Shown here piece by piece: positions 1 to 7,015 of a DNA stretch of 7,459 nt. The stretch spans positions 1 through 7,459 of the forward strand of contig JAAFHI010000142.1 in assembly GCA_013298335.1 (NCBI GenBank). The letters are read 5' to 3'. This DNA comes from Actinomycetota bacterium (GTDB lineage: Bacteria > Acidobacteriota > Blastocatellia > Chloracidobacteriales > Chloracidobacteriaceae). The notes below the pieces were generated by a model. That model saw only the letters and a program-made list of their open reading frames with translations, searched no databases and was not told the origin of the DNA. The stretch's first letter is position 1. Each line of letters starts with the position of its first letter. A program made the translations under genes and the position numbers.

Positions 1-21
1 CCGTTGATGAACCAATACTTT

Positions 22-71
22 CCGACCGCCCGTCCGATACGCCTGTGTGCGTCGTCGGCGGGCGGTTTCGG
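22..71 (+). promoter_or_regulatory. long imperfect hairpin in the pnp leader
   Basis: Read directly: four paired blocks are separated by small bulges. They are 22-24 with 69-71 (3 bp), 25-32 with 59-66 (8 bp, ACCGCCCG/CGGGCGGT), 34-37 with 55-58 (4 bp, CCGA/TCGG) and 39-42 with 49-52 (4 bp, ACGC/GCGT), around a 6-nt loop at 43-48. This gives 19 Watson-Crick pairs. It lies just upstream of the pnp ribosome binding site. In E. coli the pnp leader folds into a long hairpin that RNase III cuts and PNPase uses for autoregulation, so the position and shape suggest the same role here (inference). A run of four T residues follows at 73-76, so it could instead end transcription of an upstream gene, or do both. 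Confidence 0.55.
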
Positions 72-87
72 CTTTTATCGTTGTTGA

Positions 88-94
88 AAGGGAG
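88..94 (+). promoter_or_regulatory. ribosome binding site of pnp
   Basis: AAGGGAG, with its purine core ending 8 nt before the ATG at 103. This is a near-consensus Shine-Dalgarno sequence. It supports 103 as the start over the overlapping out-of-frame reading that begins at 45. Confidence 0.75.
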
Positions 95-102
95 ATATTT
101 GT

Positions 103-2310
103 ATGTACGTCAAGCAGTCAATTCAGCTCGGAGGACGGGAAATCACGATCGAGACCGGGAAGGTCGCCAAGCAGGCGAGCGGCGCGGTGATGGTGTCGTG
201 CGGCGAGACCGTGGTTCTCGTTTCGGCAGTCGGCGCGACTGAGCCGACCGATCGCGGATTTTTTCCGCTGACGGTTGATTATCGCGAATACGGCTATGCC
301 TCGGGACGCATCCCGGGCGGATATTTCAAGCGTGAAGGTCGTCCGACCGAGCGGGAAATTCTGATTTCGCGCATGATCGACCGTCCGATTCGTCCGCTGT
401 TCTCCGACGGCTATATGTGTGAAACGCAGCTCATCGCCCTGGTGATGTCGGCGGACAAGCTGAACGACCCCGATGTGCTGGCGATCACGGGCGCGTCCAC
501 GGCGCTTTTCATTTCGGAAGTTCCGTTTGAAACGCCGCTTGGCGGTGTCCGGGTCGGGATCGTGGATGGCAAATATGTCGTCAATCCGACCTATCCGGAA
601 ATGAAGACTTCGACGCTCAACCTCGTCGTGGTCGGTTCGGAAGAAGCCATCGTGATGGTCGAGGCGGGCGCGAGCGAGATTTCCGAAGAGGTCATGGTCG
701 AGGCGCTGCTGTTCGGCCACAACGAAATCAAGAAGCTGTGCGCGATGCAGCGCGAACTGCGCGAGAAGATCGGCAAGCCGAAGCGCGTGGTGACGCCGAA
801 GACGTATGACCCGGCGCTGATTGCCGAAATCGACGAGAAGTACACCGAACGGGTACGCGCCGCGCTCGACGTTCGCGGTCGCGACAAGCTGGAGAGCTAC
901 GCCGAAGTCGATGCGCTCAAGAAGGAAGTCGCGGCGGCGTACGCCGAGGACGCCGACAAGCAGAAGGCGGCGAAGCATCTTTTCGACGCGCTCAAGGAAA
1001 GAATCTTCCGCGACGACATTCTCAACAAGCGGCGGCGTCCGGATGGCCGGAAGTTTTCGGAAATCCGTCCGATTTCGATTGAAGTCGGCGTCCTGCCCCG
1101 GACGCATGGCAGCGCGCTGTTCACGCGCGGCGAAACGCAGGCGATCGTCACGACCACGCTCGGCACGGGCCAGGACGTGCAGTACATCGACGACATCGAG
1201 ACCGGCGAAATCAAGCGCAACTTCATTCTGAACTACAACTTCCTGCCGTTCAGCGTCGGCGAAACCGGTCGCATGATGTCGCCGGGACGCCGTGAAATCG
1301 GCCACGGCGCGCTGGCCCACCGCGCGTTGCAGCCGGTGCTGCCGACGGAAGACTTCCCTTACGTGATGCGGCTCGTGTCGGACATCACCGAATCCAACGG
1401 TTCGTCGTCGATGGCGACGGTCTGCGGCGGCGTGCTTGCGCTGATGGATGCGGGCGTGCCGGTCCGGACGCCGGTGGCGGGCGTGGCGATGGGTCTCGTG
1501 ATGGAAGACAAGAAGTACGCCGTGCTGACCGACATCGCGGGTGCCGAGGATCACTACGGCGACATGGATTTCAAGGTGACCGGAACGAACGTCGGAATCA
1601 CTGCGCTCCAGATGGACATCAAGGTCAAGGGCCTCAACGCCCAGATTCTGGCCGACGCGCTCCAGCAGGCGAAGCAGGGCCGGCTGTTCATTCTCGACAA
1701 GATGAACGAAGTGCTGGCCGCGCCGCGTCCGGAGGTCAATCCGCTCGCGCCGCGCATCATGACGATTCAGATTCCGGTCGCGAAGATTCGCGAAGTCATC
1801 GGGTCGGGCGGCAAGGTCGTCCGGGGCATCGTCGAGAAGACGGGCTGCAAGATCGACATCGAGGATTCGGGCCGGGTGGTCATCGCCGCCGTCGACGGCG
1901 AAGCGGGCGACCGTGCCCGCGCGATGATCGAGGCCATCATCGAGGAAGCCGAACCGGGCCGGACCTACCTCGGAACGGTGACGCGGATCGCCGATTTCGG
2001 CGCGTTCGTCGAAATCTTCCCCGGTACGGAAGGATTGCTGCACATTTCCGAGATTGCCAACTACCGCGTTCGTCAGGTTTCCGACGAACTCAAGGAAGGG
2101 CAGCAGATCATGGTCAAGTGCCTCAGTTCCGAAAACGGCAAGACCCGGCTCAGCCGCAAGGCGCTGCTCGAACCGGGTGAAGGCACCGCGCCGCCGGAAG
2201 GCGTCGGCGGTGGCGACGAAGAGGGCGAAGGATCGTCCGACCGCGAACCGCGGCGCGAACGGTCGTCGGATGATCGTCCGCGTGGACCGCGCGGTCCGCG
2301 TCGTCGCTAG
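103..2310 (+). CDS. pnp: polynucleotide phosphorylase (PNPase)
   Basis: Phosphorolytic 3'-5' exoribonuclease that degrades RNA to nucleoside diphosphates; in many bacteria it works in the degradosome. The 735 residues match the usual family length and all domains are present. The first RNase PH domain (about 1-145) carries FFPLTVDYRE (53-62) and GGYFKREGRPTE (72-83). An all-alpha linker spans about 240-320. The second RNase PH domain (about 322-545) carries GRREIGHGALAHRAL (395-409), SNGSSSMATVCGG (431-443) and the metal/catalytic aspartates D483, D487 and D489 in EDHYGDMDF. A KH domain follows with GSGG at 567-570, then an S1 domain (about 620-688). The tail from about 690 is low-complexity, first acidic and Gly-rich, then Arg/Pro/Gly-rich. 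The start is set by the ribosome binding site at 88-94. The hairpin at 22-71 may mediate autoregulation. pnp usually follows rpsO, but that gene lies outside the window. Confidence 0.98.
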   Translation: MYVKQSIQLGGREITIETGKVAKQASGAVMVSCGETVVLVSAVGATEPTDRGFFPLTVDYREYGYASGRIPGGYFKREGRPTEREILISRMIDRPIRPLFSDGYMCETQLIALVMSADKLNDPDVLAITGASTALFISEVPFETPLGGVRVGIVDGKYVVNPTYPEMKTSTLNLVVVGSEEAIVMVEAGASEISEEVMVEALLFGHNEIKKLCAMQRELREKIGKPKRVVTPKTYDPALIAEIDEKYTERVRAALDVRGRDKLESYAEVDALKKEVAAAYAEDADKQKAAKHLFDALKERIFRDDILNKRRRPDGRKFSEIRPISIEVGVLPRTHGSALFTRGETQAIVTTTLGTGQDVQYIDDIETGEIKRNFILNYNFLPFSVGETGRMMSPGRREIGHGALAHRALQPVLPTEDFPYVMRLVSDITESNGSSSMATVCGGVLALMDAGVPVRTPVAGVAMGLVMEDKKYAVLTDIAGAEDHYGDMDFKVTGTNVGITALQMDIKVKGLNAQILADALQQAKQGRLFILDKMNEVLAAPRPEVNPLAPRIMTIQIPVAKIREVIGSGGKVVRGIVEKTGCKIDIEDSGRVVIAAVDGEAGDRARAMIEAIIEEAEPGRTYLGTVTRIADFGAFVEIFPGTEGLLHISEIANYRVRQVSDELKEGQQIMVKCLSSENGKTRLSRKALLEPGEGTAPPEGVGGGDEEGEGSSDREPRRERSSDDRPRGPRGPRRR

Positions 2311-2332
2311 AACGCGCCACCAGTGCAAAACG

Positions 2333-2365
2333 AAAGCGCCCGCCGGAAACGGTGGGCGCTTTTTT
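2333..2365 (+). terminator. rho-independent terminator of pnp
   Basis: An 11-bp stem (AAGCGCCCGCC with GGTGGGCGCTT, one G-T wobble) closes a GGAAAC loop and is followed by a T run at 2360-2365. It starts about 23 nt after the pnp stop, so it should end the pnp transcript. Confidence 0.9.
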
Positions 2366-2396
2366 GATTTCCAGCGCGAAATGTGTTTCGGAAAAA

Positions 2397-2429
2397 TCAA
2401 AAAGGGCGCGAAGTTCGCGCCCTTTTCGG
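2397..2429 (-). terminator. rho-independent terminator of the tRNA-fMet/aroK unit
   Basis: The arms GGGCGCGA and TCGCGCCC enclose a 3-nt loop and are flanked by an A run (2399-2403) and a T run (2423-2426). Read on the minus strand, the hairpin lies just past the 3' end of the tRNA and is followed by TTTTT and a second T-rich stretch. It can also work on the plus strand as a back-up terminator for pnp. Confidence 0.8.
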
Positions 2430-2434
2430 GAAGA

Positions 2435-2511
<77 letters not shown>

Positions 2512-2523
2512 TCGTAAAATGGG

Positions 2524-2551
2524 ACTTTAGCCGAAAATCCTTTTCTGTCAA
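2524..2551 (-). promoter_or_regulatory. sigma-70-type promoter of tRNA-fMet
   Basis: On the minus strand a perfect -35 box TTGACA (2551-2546) is followed, after a 16-bp spacer, by TAAAGT (2529-2524), which matches 4 of 6 bases of the -10 consensus. Transcription would start around 2517, a few bases before the mature tRNA 5' end. An A tract on the minus strand (2559-2553) lies directly upstream and could act as an UP-like element. The TGA stop of aroK (2550-2548) lies inside the -35 hexamer. Confidence 0.7.
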
Positions 2552-3126
2552 GCTTTTTTTGCTTCCGCGAGGATTCGCAGGATTTCTCCGGCGAGTGCTT
2601 CGGGGCGCTGGTTGCGGATTTCGATCCGGTGATCGGCCACGGCGTAGAGCGGATGGCGTTCGTTGTAGAGTTTCTGCGCCTGCGCGGCGTTTCGGAAAAG
2701 CGGACGGTTGAAGCCTCCGACGAGGCGTGACAGCAGGACGTCGAACGGCGCGTCGAGCCAGACCGAAGTGCCCGTCCCGTTAATGAGATCGCGGTTGACC
2801 GTCTGGGCGAAGGCCCCGCCGCCGAGCGCGATGATGGTGGGAATCTCGCCGACGGGCGTTCCGCGTTCAAGTTCGAGCCGACGGCAGATTTCCTTCAGCA
2901 CGGCGTGCTCACGCCGACGGAAGCCTTCTTCGCCCTCGGCTTCGAAGATTTCGGGAATCGTGCAGCCCGCCTCGGTCGAGATGCGTTCGTCGAGATCAAT
3001 GAAGCGGCCCCCGACCCGTGACGCAAGCGCGCTTCCGACGGTGGTTTTTCCGCTCCCCATGAAGCCGATGAGAAAAATCGGCGGGAGGGGGTCCGGGGTG
3101 ACGGCTGGTGTCCTCTCCGTTGGCAT
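2548..3126 (-). CDS. aroK: shikimate kinase
   Basis: Phosphorylates shikimate at the 3-hydroxyl with ATP, the fifth step of the chorismate pathway; cytoplasmic. The 192 residues suit a single-domain enzyme with a short proline-rich N-terminal extension. Visible motifs are the Walker A loop GFMGSGKT (21-28), DLDERI (44-49, shikimate and magnesium contacts), GEEGFRRRE (65-73, with the shikimate-binding Arg), the LGGGA loop (101-105), a lid with NRPLF (140-144), and RHPLY (156-160, substrate-binding Arg). The ATG follows a GGAGG on the minus strand with about 10 nt spacing. That ribosome binding site lies in the last codons of the upstream UbiB-like gene, whose stop is 4 nt before this start, so the two are probably co-transcribed and translationally coupled. 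The aroK mRNA probably continues through tRNA-fMet to the terminator at 2397-2429. Confidence 0.95.
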   Translation of the reverse strand: MPTERTPAVTPDPLPPIFLIGFMGSGKTTVGSALASRVGGRFIDLDERISTEAGCTIPEIFEAEGEEGFRRREHAVLKEICRRLELERGTPVGEIPTIIALGGGAFAQTVNRDLINGTGTSVWLDAPFDVLLSRLVGGFNRPLFRNAAQAQKLYNERHPLYAVADHRIEIRNQRPEALAGEILRILAEAKKA

Positions 3127-3130
3127 GGTG

Positions 3131-4834
3131 TTACGACCTCCGGGACAGAAAAAATGAAGTCCCGCACAGTGCGAACGCTAGCAGCGCGTCGAGCGGGATG
3201 CCCCCGACGGCGGTGTGCCAGGTCAATGCGCGATTGGGATTCAGAAAAAGCAGAATGGTCAGGAGGACGAGGCCAATCTGGAAAAAGGGAAGGGCGATGC
3301 CGGGGCGCGTCGAGGGCGGCGCGGTCACCGGGGGCATCGCGAGGATCGGCGCCGGGAGCGGCACCGGTGGTTCGGGTTTCGGGGGCGGCGCTTCCGTCGG
3401 TGGTGAGGCCGGGGCGATGCGACTGCCGGTCAGCCAGCCGAATCCGGCCTTGAACGACCCGCGCAGCAGCCCGAGGTAGTCCTTCGCCGCCTGCTTGACG
3501 TTCGCGCCGTCGACGAGCGCGGTGGCGGCGATGCGTTTCGCCTGAATTTCCTGCAATTCCACGAAGAACATCGGCAGCGGGTCGTGCGTCGGCGCGACGG
3601 CGGCGCTCCAGGCTTCCAGCGTCGACAGCCCGTGGAGCAGCGCGAAGTCGCCGTGCGTCACCCGCGCGCCCGCGCGTCGGGCATCGACCAGAATCCGGGC
3701 CAGAATCCGGGTCAGGCGCTGGGTGGCCGGAAGCGCGGTGTCGAGATGGCCGCGCAGGTGCGATTCCGCGAGCGACAGATCGAGGCCGGGGAAGCGTTCG
3801 GCGGCGACGTCGTTGGTCCCGAACGCGTCGCGGGCGAGCATACGCGAAAAGAGTTTCGCCCAGACGTTGCGCGTGTCGGCGTCGATCCGTCCGATGAACT
3901 CCACGCCGTCATAGAGCCGCTGGTCGCCGACGGCCCGCCAGTGGGCGGTGTCGAGATCGGCGTGAAACAGCCCCTGGTCGAAGGCGTGGACGGCGAACCG
4001 GCGCCACATGCCGTTGACGGTCTGGACGGTCGTCGCCGTGGTGAGGCTTTCGACCGGGAGGGCAACCGCGCAGACGACCGCGCTGGTCATTTCCGGGCAC
4101 GCGCGAAGTGCCGCCTTCCCGAAGGCTTCGCTCTTGAAGGCATCGAGGGCTTCGGCCCGGCTCTGGCAGTCGAGATTGGCGGCGATGTACTCGACGGCGA
4201 AATCGAGCCAGTCGAGAATTTCCGCTTCGGGAAGGCCGTGCTGGCGGACCCAGCTTCCGACCGCGCTGCGCCAGGCCGCGTGACGCTCGGCCACCTGGGC
4301 GGGCGCTTCGGGAAGCCGGAGGGTGAGCGCGAGCGCGCCGCCGTTCGGACGGCGGGCGGCGTAGGTGCGGGAAAAGGCCCCGCGGGCAATCGGGACCGGG
4401 GTGATCGTGATTTCCGGGAAGGTCGCGCCGATGGTCCGCTTCAGCAGGGCGCGGGCCGCGCCGTCGGAATCGGCTGCGCCGAGGCCGCGTTCGATTTCCC
4501 CGGCGATGTCGGCGGGGAAGAGACCGAGCGGAAGAATCGCCCGGAAGGCCTCGGCCCAGAGCGGATCGACGGCGAAGGCTGGTTTCCCGAAGGCCGTCCA
4601 GCGACGGAACGCGCCGCGCAGGCGACCAACGAGCGTGACGGGGGCGAGGCCGGTCTTTTCCTCGGCGGCGGGCGTCGGGGCGGACGTTTCCGGCCCCGCT
4701 CCGGGGAGCGGAATTTCGCCGGCCTGAACGCGCAGGAAGGCGTCGGTGGCTTCGGAGCGGATTTGTTCGTCGTCCGCGTCAAAGGGTACGGCGGGGATGC
4801 CGACCGATTGGCGGGCGCGGGAGTCGTCGAGCAT
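3131..4834 (-). CDS. UbiB/ABC1 (AarF)-family protein with degenerate kinase motifs, membrane-anchored
   Basis: Assigned by pattern, not overall identity. The order of signature segments follows the UbiB/COQ8 atypical kinase family, whose members support quinone or lipid metabolism. Counting from the ATG at 4834 (567 aa): PIARGAFSRTY (148-158) sits where the alanine-rich loop PLASASIAQVH belongs; LALTLRLP (168-175) matches VAVKVQRP with Thr171 replacing the catalytic Lys; GLFHADLDTAHW (288-299) matches GFFHADPHPGN, keeping Asp293 but with His298 for the metal-binding Asn; VEFIGRID (311-318) replaces the DFG region with Glu312. No KxGQ motif is evident. A proline-rich linker (about 475-510) leads to two hydrophobic segments (514-531, 542-563), as in UbiB C termini. 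This suggests a membrane-bound pseudokinase; substrate unknown. Start: GGAG lies 8 nt before this ATG, whereas the in-frame TTG at 4924 has no clear ribosome binding site and lies upstream of the candidate promoter. Confidence 0.65.
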   Translation of the reverse strand: MLDDSRARQSVGIPAVPFDADDEQIRSEATDAFLRVQAGEIPLPGAGPETSAPTPAAEEKTGLAPVTLVGRLRGAFRRWTAFGKPAFAVDPLWAEAFRAILPLGLFPADIAGEIERGLGAADSDGAARALLKRTIGATFPEITITPVPIARGAFSRTYAARRPNGGALALTLRLPEAPAQVAERHAAWRSAVGSWVRQHGLPEAEILDWLDFAVEYIAANLDCQSRAEALDAFKSEAFGKAALRACPEMTSAVVCAVALPVESLTTATTVQTVNGMWRRFAVHAFDQGLFHADLDTAHWRAVGDQRLYDGVEFIGRIDADTRNVWAKLFSRMLARDAFGTNDVAAERFPGLDLSLAESHLRGHLDTALPATQRLTRILARILVDARRAGARVTHGDFALLHGLSTLEAWSAAVAPTHDPLPMFFVELQEIQAKRIAATALVDGANVKQAAKDYLGLLRGSFKAGFGWLTGSRIAPASPPTEAPPPKPEPPVPLPAPILAMPPVTAPPSTRPGIALPFFQIGLVLLTILLFLNPNRALTWHTAVGGIPLDALLAFALCGTSFFLSRRS

Positions 4835-4885
4835 CGGACCGTCTCCGGGCATCGGGTAGGGGGACGAAGGTGAGTTCGATACTCC

Positions 4886-4914
4886 AACGTACCGAACGAA
4901 TCCGACGGTTTCAA
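4886..4914 (-). promoter_or_regulatory. candidate promoter of the UbiB-like/aroK operon
   Basis: On the minus strand TTGAAA (4914-4909, 5 of 6 to the -35 consensus) is separated by 17 bp from TACGTT (4891-4886, 3 of 6 to the -10 consensus). Transcription would begin near 4879, giving a leader of about 45 nt before the ATG at 4834. The -10 box is weak. The call rests mainly on position and spacing. Confidence 0.35.
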
Positions 4915-4998
4915 ATACACTCAAGCCCGGAACCGTAAATTCCTTGTATCTTTTTCAGAATCCGAAACTTACGGGCGGTTTTCACAAAGGGATTTTTT

Positions 4999-5027
4999 TT
5001 GACACACCGGACCTCGTTTGCTACATT
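4999..5027 (+). promoter_or_regulatory. sigma-70-type promoter of speA
   Basis: A perfect -35 box TTGACA (4999-5004), a 17-bp spacer, and TACATT (5022-5027, 4 of 6 to the -10 consensus). An eight-T tract (4993-5000) runs into the -35 box. Transcription should start near 5034, about 50 nt before the speA ATG. The in-frame TTG at 4999 overlaps the -35 box and therefore cannot be the translation start if this promoter is used. Confidence 0.7.
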
Positions 5028-5035
5028 CGTGGGCT

Positions 5036-5079
5036 TGTGTCTTTCGGGGACACACCGCATTTCTTTTTTCTCGGGTGTC
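5036..5079 (+). promoter_or_regulatory. speA leader with alternative short helices
   Basis: TGTGTC (5036-5041) pairs with GACACA (5049-5054) across a 7-nt loop. The overlapping ACACC (5052-5056) can instead pair with GGTGT (5074-5078), just before the start codon. The two helices exclude each other and the second would partly cover the ribosome binding region. GACACACCG at 5049-5057 also occurs at 5001-5009, overlapping the -35 box. These could be RNA elements or operator sites. The helices are short, so this is tentative. Confidence 0.25.
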
Positions 5080-5085
5080 GCGCAA

Positions 5086-6975
5086 ATGAAAGCAAAACTG
5101 GAAGAAGTCGCCCAGACGTACGGAATCGAGAACTGGGGGGCCGGTTACTTCAGCATCAACAAGAAGGGCCATCTGGTCATCCATCCTTCCGATTACGACC
5201 GCCGTGGCGCGGACGTGATGGAAATCATCGACGATCTCGGACGACGCGGCATCAAGTCCCCGATACTCCTCCGGTTTCCGCAAATCCTGGTCAATCAGAT
5301 GAAGAAACTGACCGGGGCATTTCGCGGCTCGATCAAGGAATTCAATTACGGCGGGCGCTTTTTCGGCGTGTTTCCGATGAAGGTCAATCCGCGTCGGGAA
5401 GTGGTCGAGGAGTTTCTGCGGGCCGGTCGGCGCTATGATTTCGGCGTCGAAGTCGGCAGCAAACCGGAACTCTACGCCGCGCTCGCCCTCGAACAGTCGC
5501 CGGAATCGGTGCTGGTCTGCAACGGGTTCAAGGATGAATCCTACATCCGCATGGCGATGCTCGGCAGCGAGGTCGGCAAGAAGGTCATCATCGTCGTCGA
5601 GAAGATGGGCGAATTGCAGACCGTCGTGCGGCTTTCGAAGGAAACCGGCGTGCGGCCCATGCTCGGCATCCGGGTGAAGCTCTACTCGAAGGGCAGCGGA
5701 CGGTGGGAGAAATCGGGCGGCGAATCCGCGAAGTTCGGGCTGACGACGAGCGAAATTCTCGAAGTCATCCGCGAACTGCGCGACAACGACATGCTCGATT
5801 CGCTCAAGCTGCTCCACTTCCACATCGGTTCGCAGATCACCAACATCAAGCGGGTCAAGAACGCCATCAAGGAAGCGGCCCGCGTCTACGCCAAAATCCG
5901 GCAGATGCACATCGACGTCGAATATCTCGACGTGGGCGGCGGTCTCGGCGTGGACTATGACGGCAGCAAGACGAGTTCGGAATCCTCGGCCAACTACAGC
6001 GCGCAGGAATTCGCCAACGACGTGGTCTACACGATCAAGAGCGTCTGCGACGACGAGGACGTGCCGGAACCGAACATCATCACGGAATCCGGGCGGTTTC
6101 TGACCGCGTATCACGCGGTACTCATCACCAACATCCAGGAAGAAATCGAAACCGTCGTCGGGGAATACGACGCGGTCAAGATCGACGAGGACGATCCGCA
6201 GGTCATCGTCGAACTGAAGGACCTCTGTAAAGGCATTACTTCGAAGAATTACGCGGAGTACTACCACGACGCGCTCGAACACAAGGACGAAATGTACACC
6301 CTGTTCAACCTCGGGCTGATTTCGCTCGAGGACCGCGCGAAGGGTGAAATCCTGTTCTGGGAAGTCTGCGAGCGGACCGCCAAGTACGCCGCGAACGACA
6401 AGAGCATGATCGACGAATACGAAGAACTTCGGCAGATGCTCGCGGCGAAGTACCTTTGTAACTTCTCGGTCTTTCGTTCCCTGCCGGATAGCTGGGCCAT
6501 CGAGCAGTTGTTTCCGATCATGCCGCTGCACAAGCTCGACAAGACGCCGACCGAACTGGCGACGCTGGTGGACATCACCTGTGACAGCGACGGCGTCATC
6601 GACAAGTTCATCGACCTCAAGGACGTGAAGGAAACCCTCGAACTGCATCCGTTCAAGGGCGAACCGTATTTTCTCGGCATCTTCCTCGCCGGGGCGTATC
6701 AGGAAGTGATGGGCAATGCCCACAACCTGTTCGGATCGTTGAACGAAGCGCACGTCGTCATCGAGGACGAAGGCTACCTCATCACCAAGGTGGTCGCGGG
6801 CAGCACCCTCGGCGACTCGGTCGAAGGGGCGCGCTACGAGCGGGCGGCGCTGCACGAAGGGTTCGGCGACATGGCCGCCGAGCAGGTCAAGCGCGGCAAG
6901 CTCTCGTCGGAACGCGCCAACGATTTGTGCCGGCAGTATGAAAGCCAGCTTTCGAGCTATACCTACCTCGGTTGA
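5086..6975 (+). CDS. speA: biosynthetic arginine decarboxylase
   Basis: PLP-dependent decarboxylation of arginine to agmatine, the first step of the agmatine route to putrescine and longer polyamines. From the ATG at 5086 the protein has 629 residues, the usual size for the fold-III (alanine-racemase-like) SpeA family. Visible motifs: GVFPMKVN (94-101) with the PLP-binding Lys99; HFHIGSQ (245-250 region, His next to the PLP ring); DVGGGLGVDYDGS (282-294, phosphate loop); TESGR (333-337); VDITCDSDG (495-503), carrying the substrate-site Cys and Asp conserved in this family; and a typical C terminus ending SYTYLG. The open frame extends 29 codons further upstream, but that part spans the promoter and is not protein-like. 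The ribosome binding site is weak (GGGTG about 9 nt upstream). The downstream deoxyhypusine-synthase-like gene points to a shared role in polyamine metabolism. Confidence 0.96.
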   Translation: MKAKLEEVAQTYGIENWGAGYFSINKKGHLVIHPSDYDRRGADVMEIIDDLGRRGIKSPILLRFPQILVNQMKKLTGAFRGSIKEFNYGGRFFGVFPMKVNPRREVVEEFLRAGRRYDFGVEVGSKPELYAALALEQSPESVLVCNGFKDESYIRMAMLGSEVGKKVIIVVEKMGELQTVVRLSKETGVRPMLGIRVKLYSKGSGRWEKSGGESAKFGLTTSEILEVIRELRDNDMLDSLKLLHFHIGSQITNIKRVKNAIKEAARVYAKIRQMHIDVEYLDVGGGLGVDYDGSKTSSESSANYSAQEFANDVVYTIKSVCDDEDVPEPNIITESGRFLTAYHAVLITNIQEEIETVVGEYDAVKIDEDDPQVIVELKDLCKGITSKNYAEYYHDALEHKDEMYTLFNLGLISLEDRAKGEILFWEVCERTAKYAANDKSMIDEYEELRQMLAAKYLCNFSVFRSLPDSWAIEQLFPIMPLHKLDKTPTELATLVDITCDSDGVIDKFIDLKDVKETLELHPFKGEPYFLGIFLAGAYQEVMGNAHNLFGSLNEAHVVIEDEGYLITKVVAGSTLGDSVEGARYERAALHEGFGDMAAEQVKRGKLSSERANDLCRQYESQLSSYTYLG

Positions 6976-7015
6976 ACCGAAGTCGGCGTGACCGGCGTTC
7001 AGCCGTTTCGATCCC

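Noticed and set aside
2..7. CGT TGA at the window start, possibly the last codon and stop of rpsO
   Set aside because: rpsO often precedes pnp, but one sense codon is not evidence for any gene.
45..242. 65-codon plus-strand open frame overlapping the pnp start
   Set aside because: It is out of frame with pnp, has no ribosome binding site and a highly basic composition, and begins inside the leader hairpin.
118..2400. 760-codon open frame on the minus strand, antisense to pnp
   Set aside because: It mirrors the codon positions of pnp and is rich in Arg, His and Asp, as expected from reading GC-biased codons backwards. It shows no family motif, while the opposite strand has a complete PNPase.
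3584..4873. 429-codon open frame on the plus strand, antisense to the UbiB-like gene
   Set aside because: Gly/Arg/Glu-rich composition typical of an antisense reading. The minus strand has a better-supported frame with two C-terminal membrane helices, coupling to aroK and a ribosome binding site.
4835..4924. 30-codon N-terminal extension of the UbiB-like protein from a TTG at 4924
   Set aside because: It lacks a clear ribosome binding site, has no domain character and overlaps the best promoter candidate. The ATG at 4834 has GGAG at good spacing.
4898..4965. 8-bp direct repeat GAATCCGA (4898-4905 and 4958-4965) and short inverted repeats ACGGTT/AACCGT in the divergent promoter region
   Set aside because: Repeats this short are expected by chance in about 250 bp, and no symmetrical operator arrangement around the promoters is evident.
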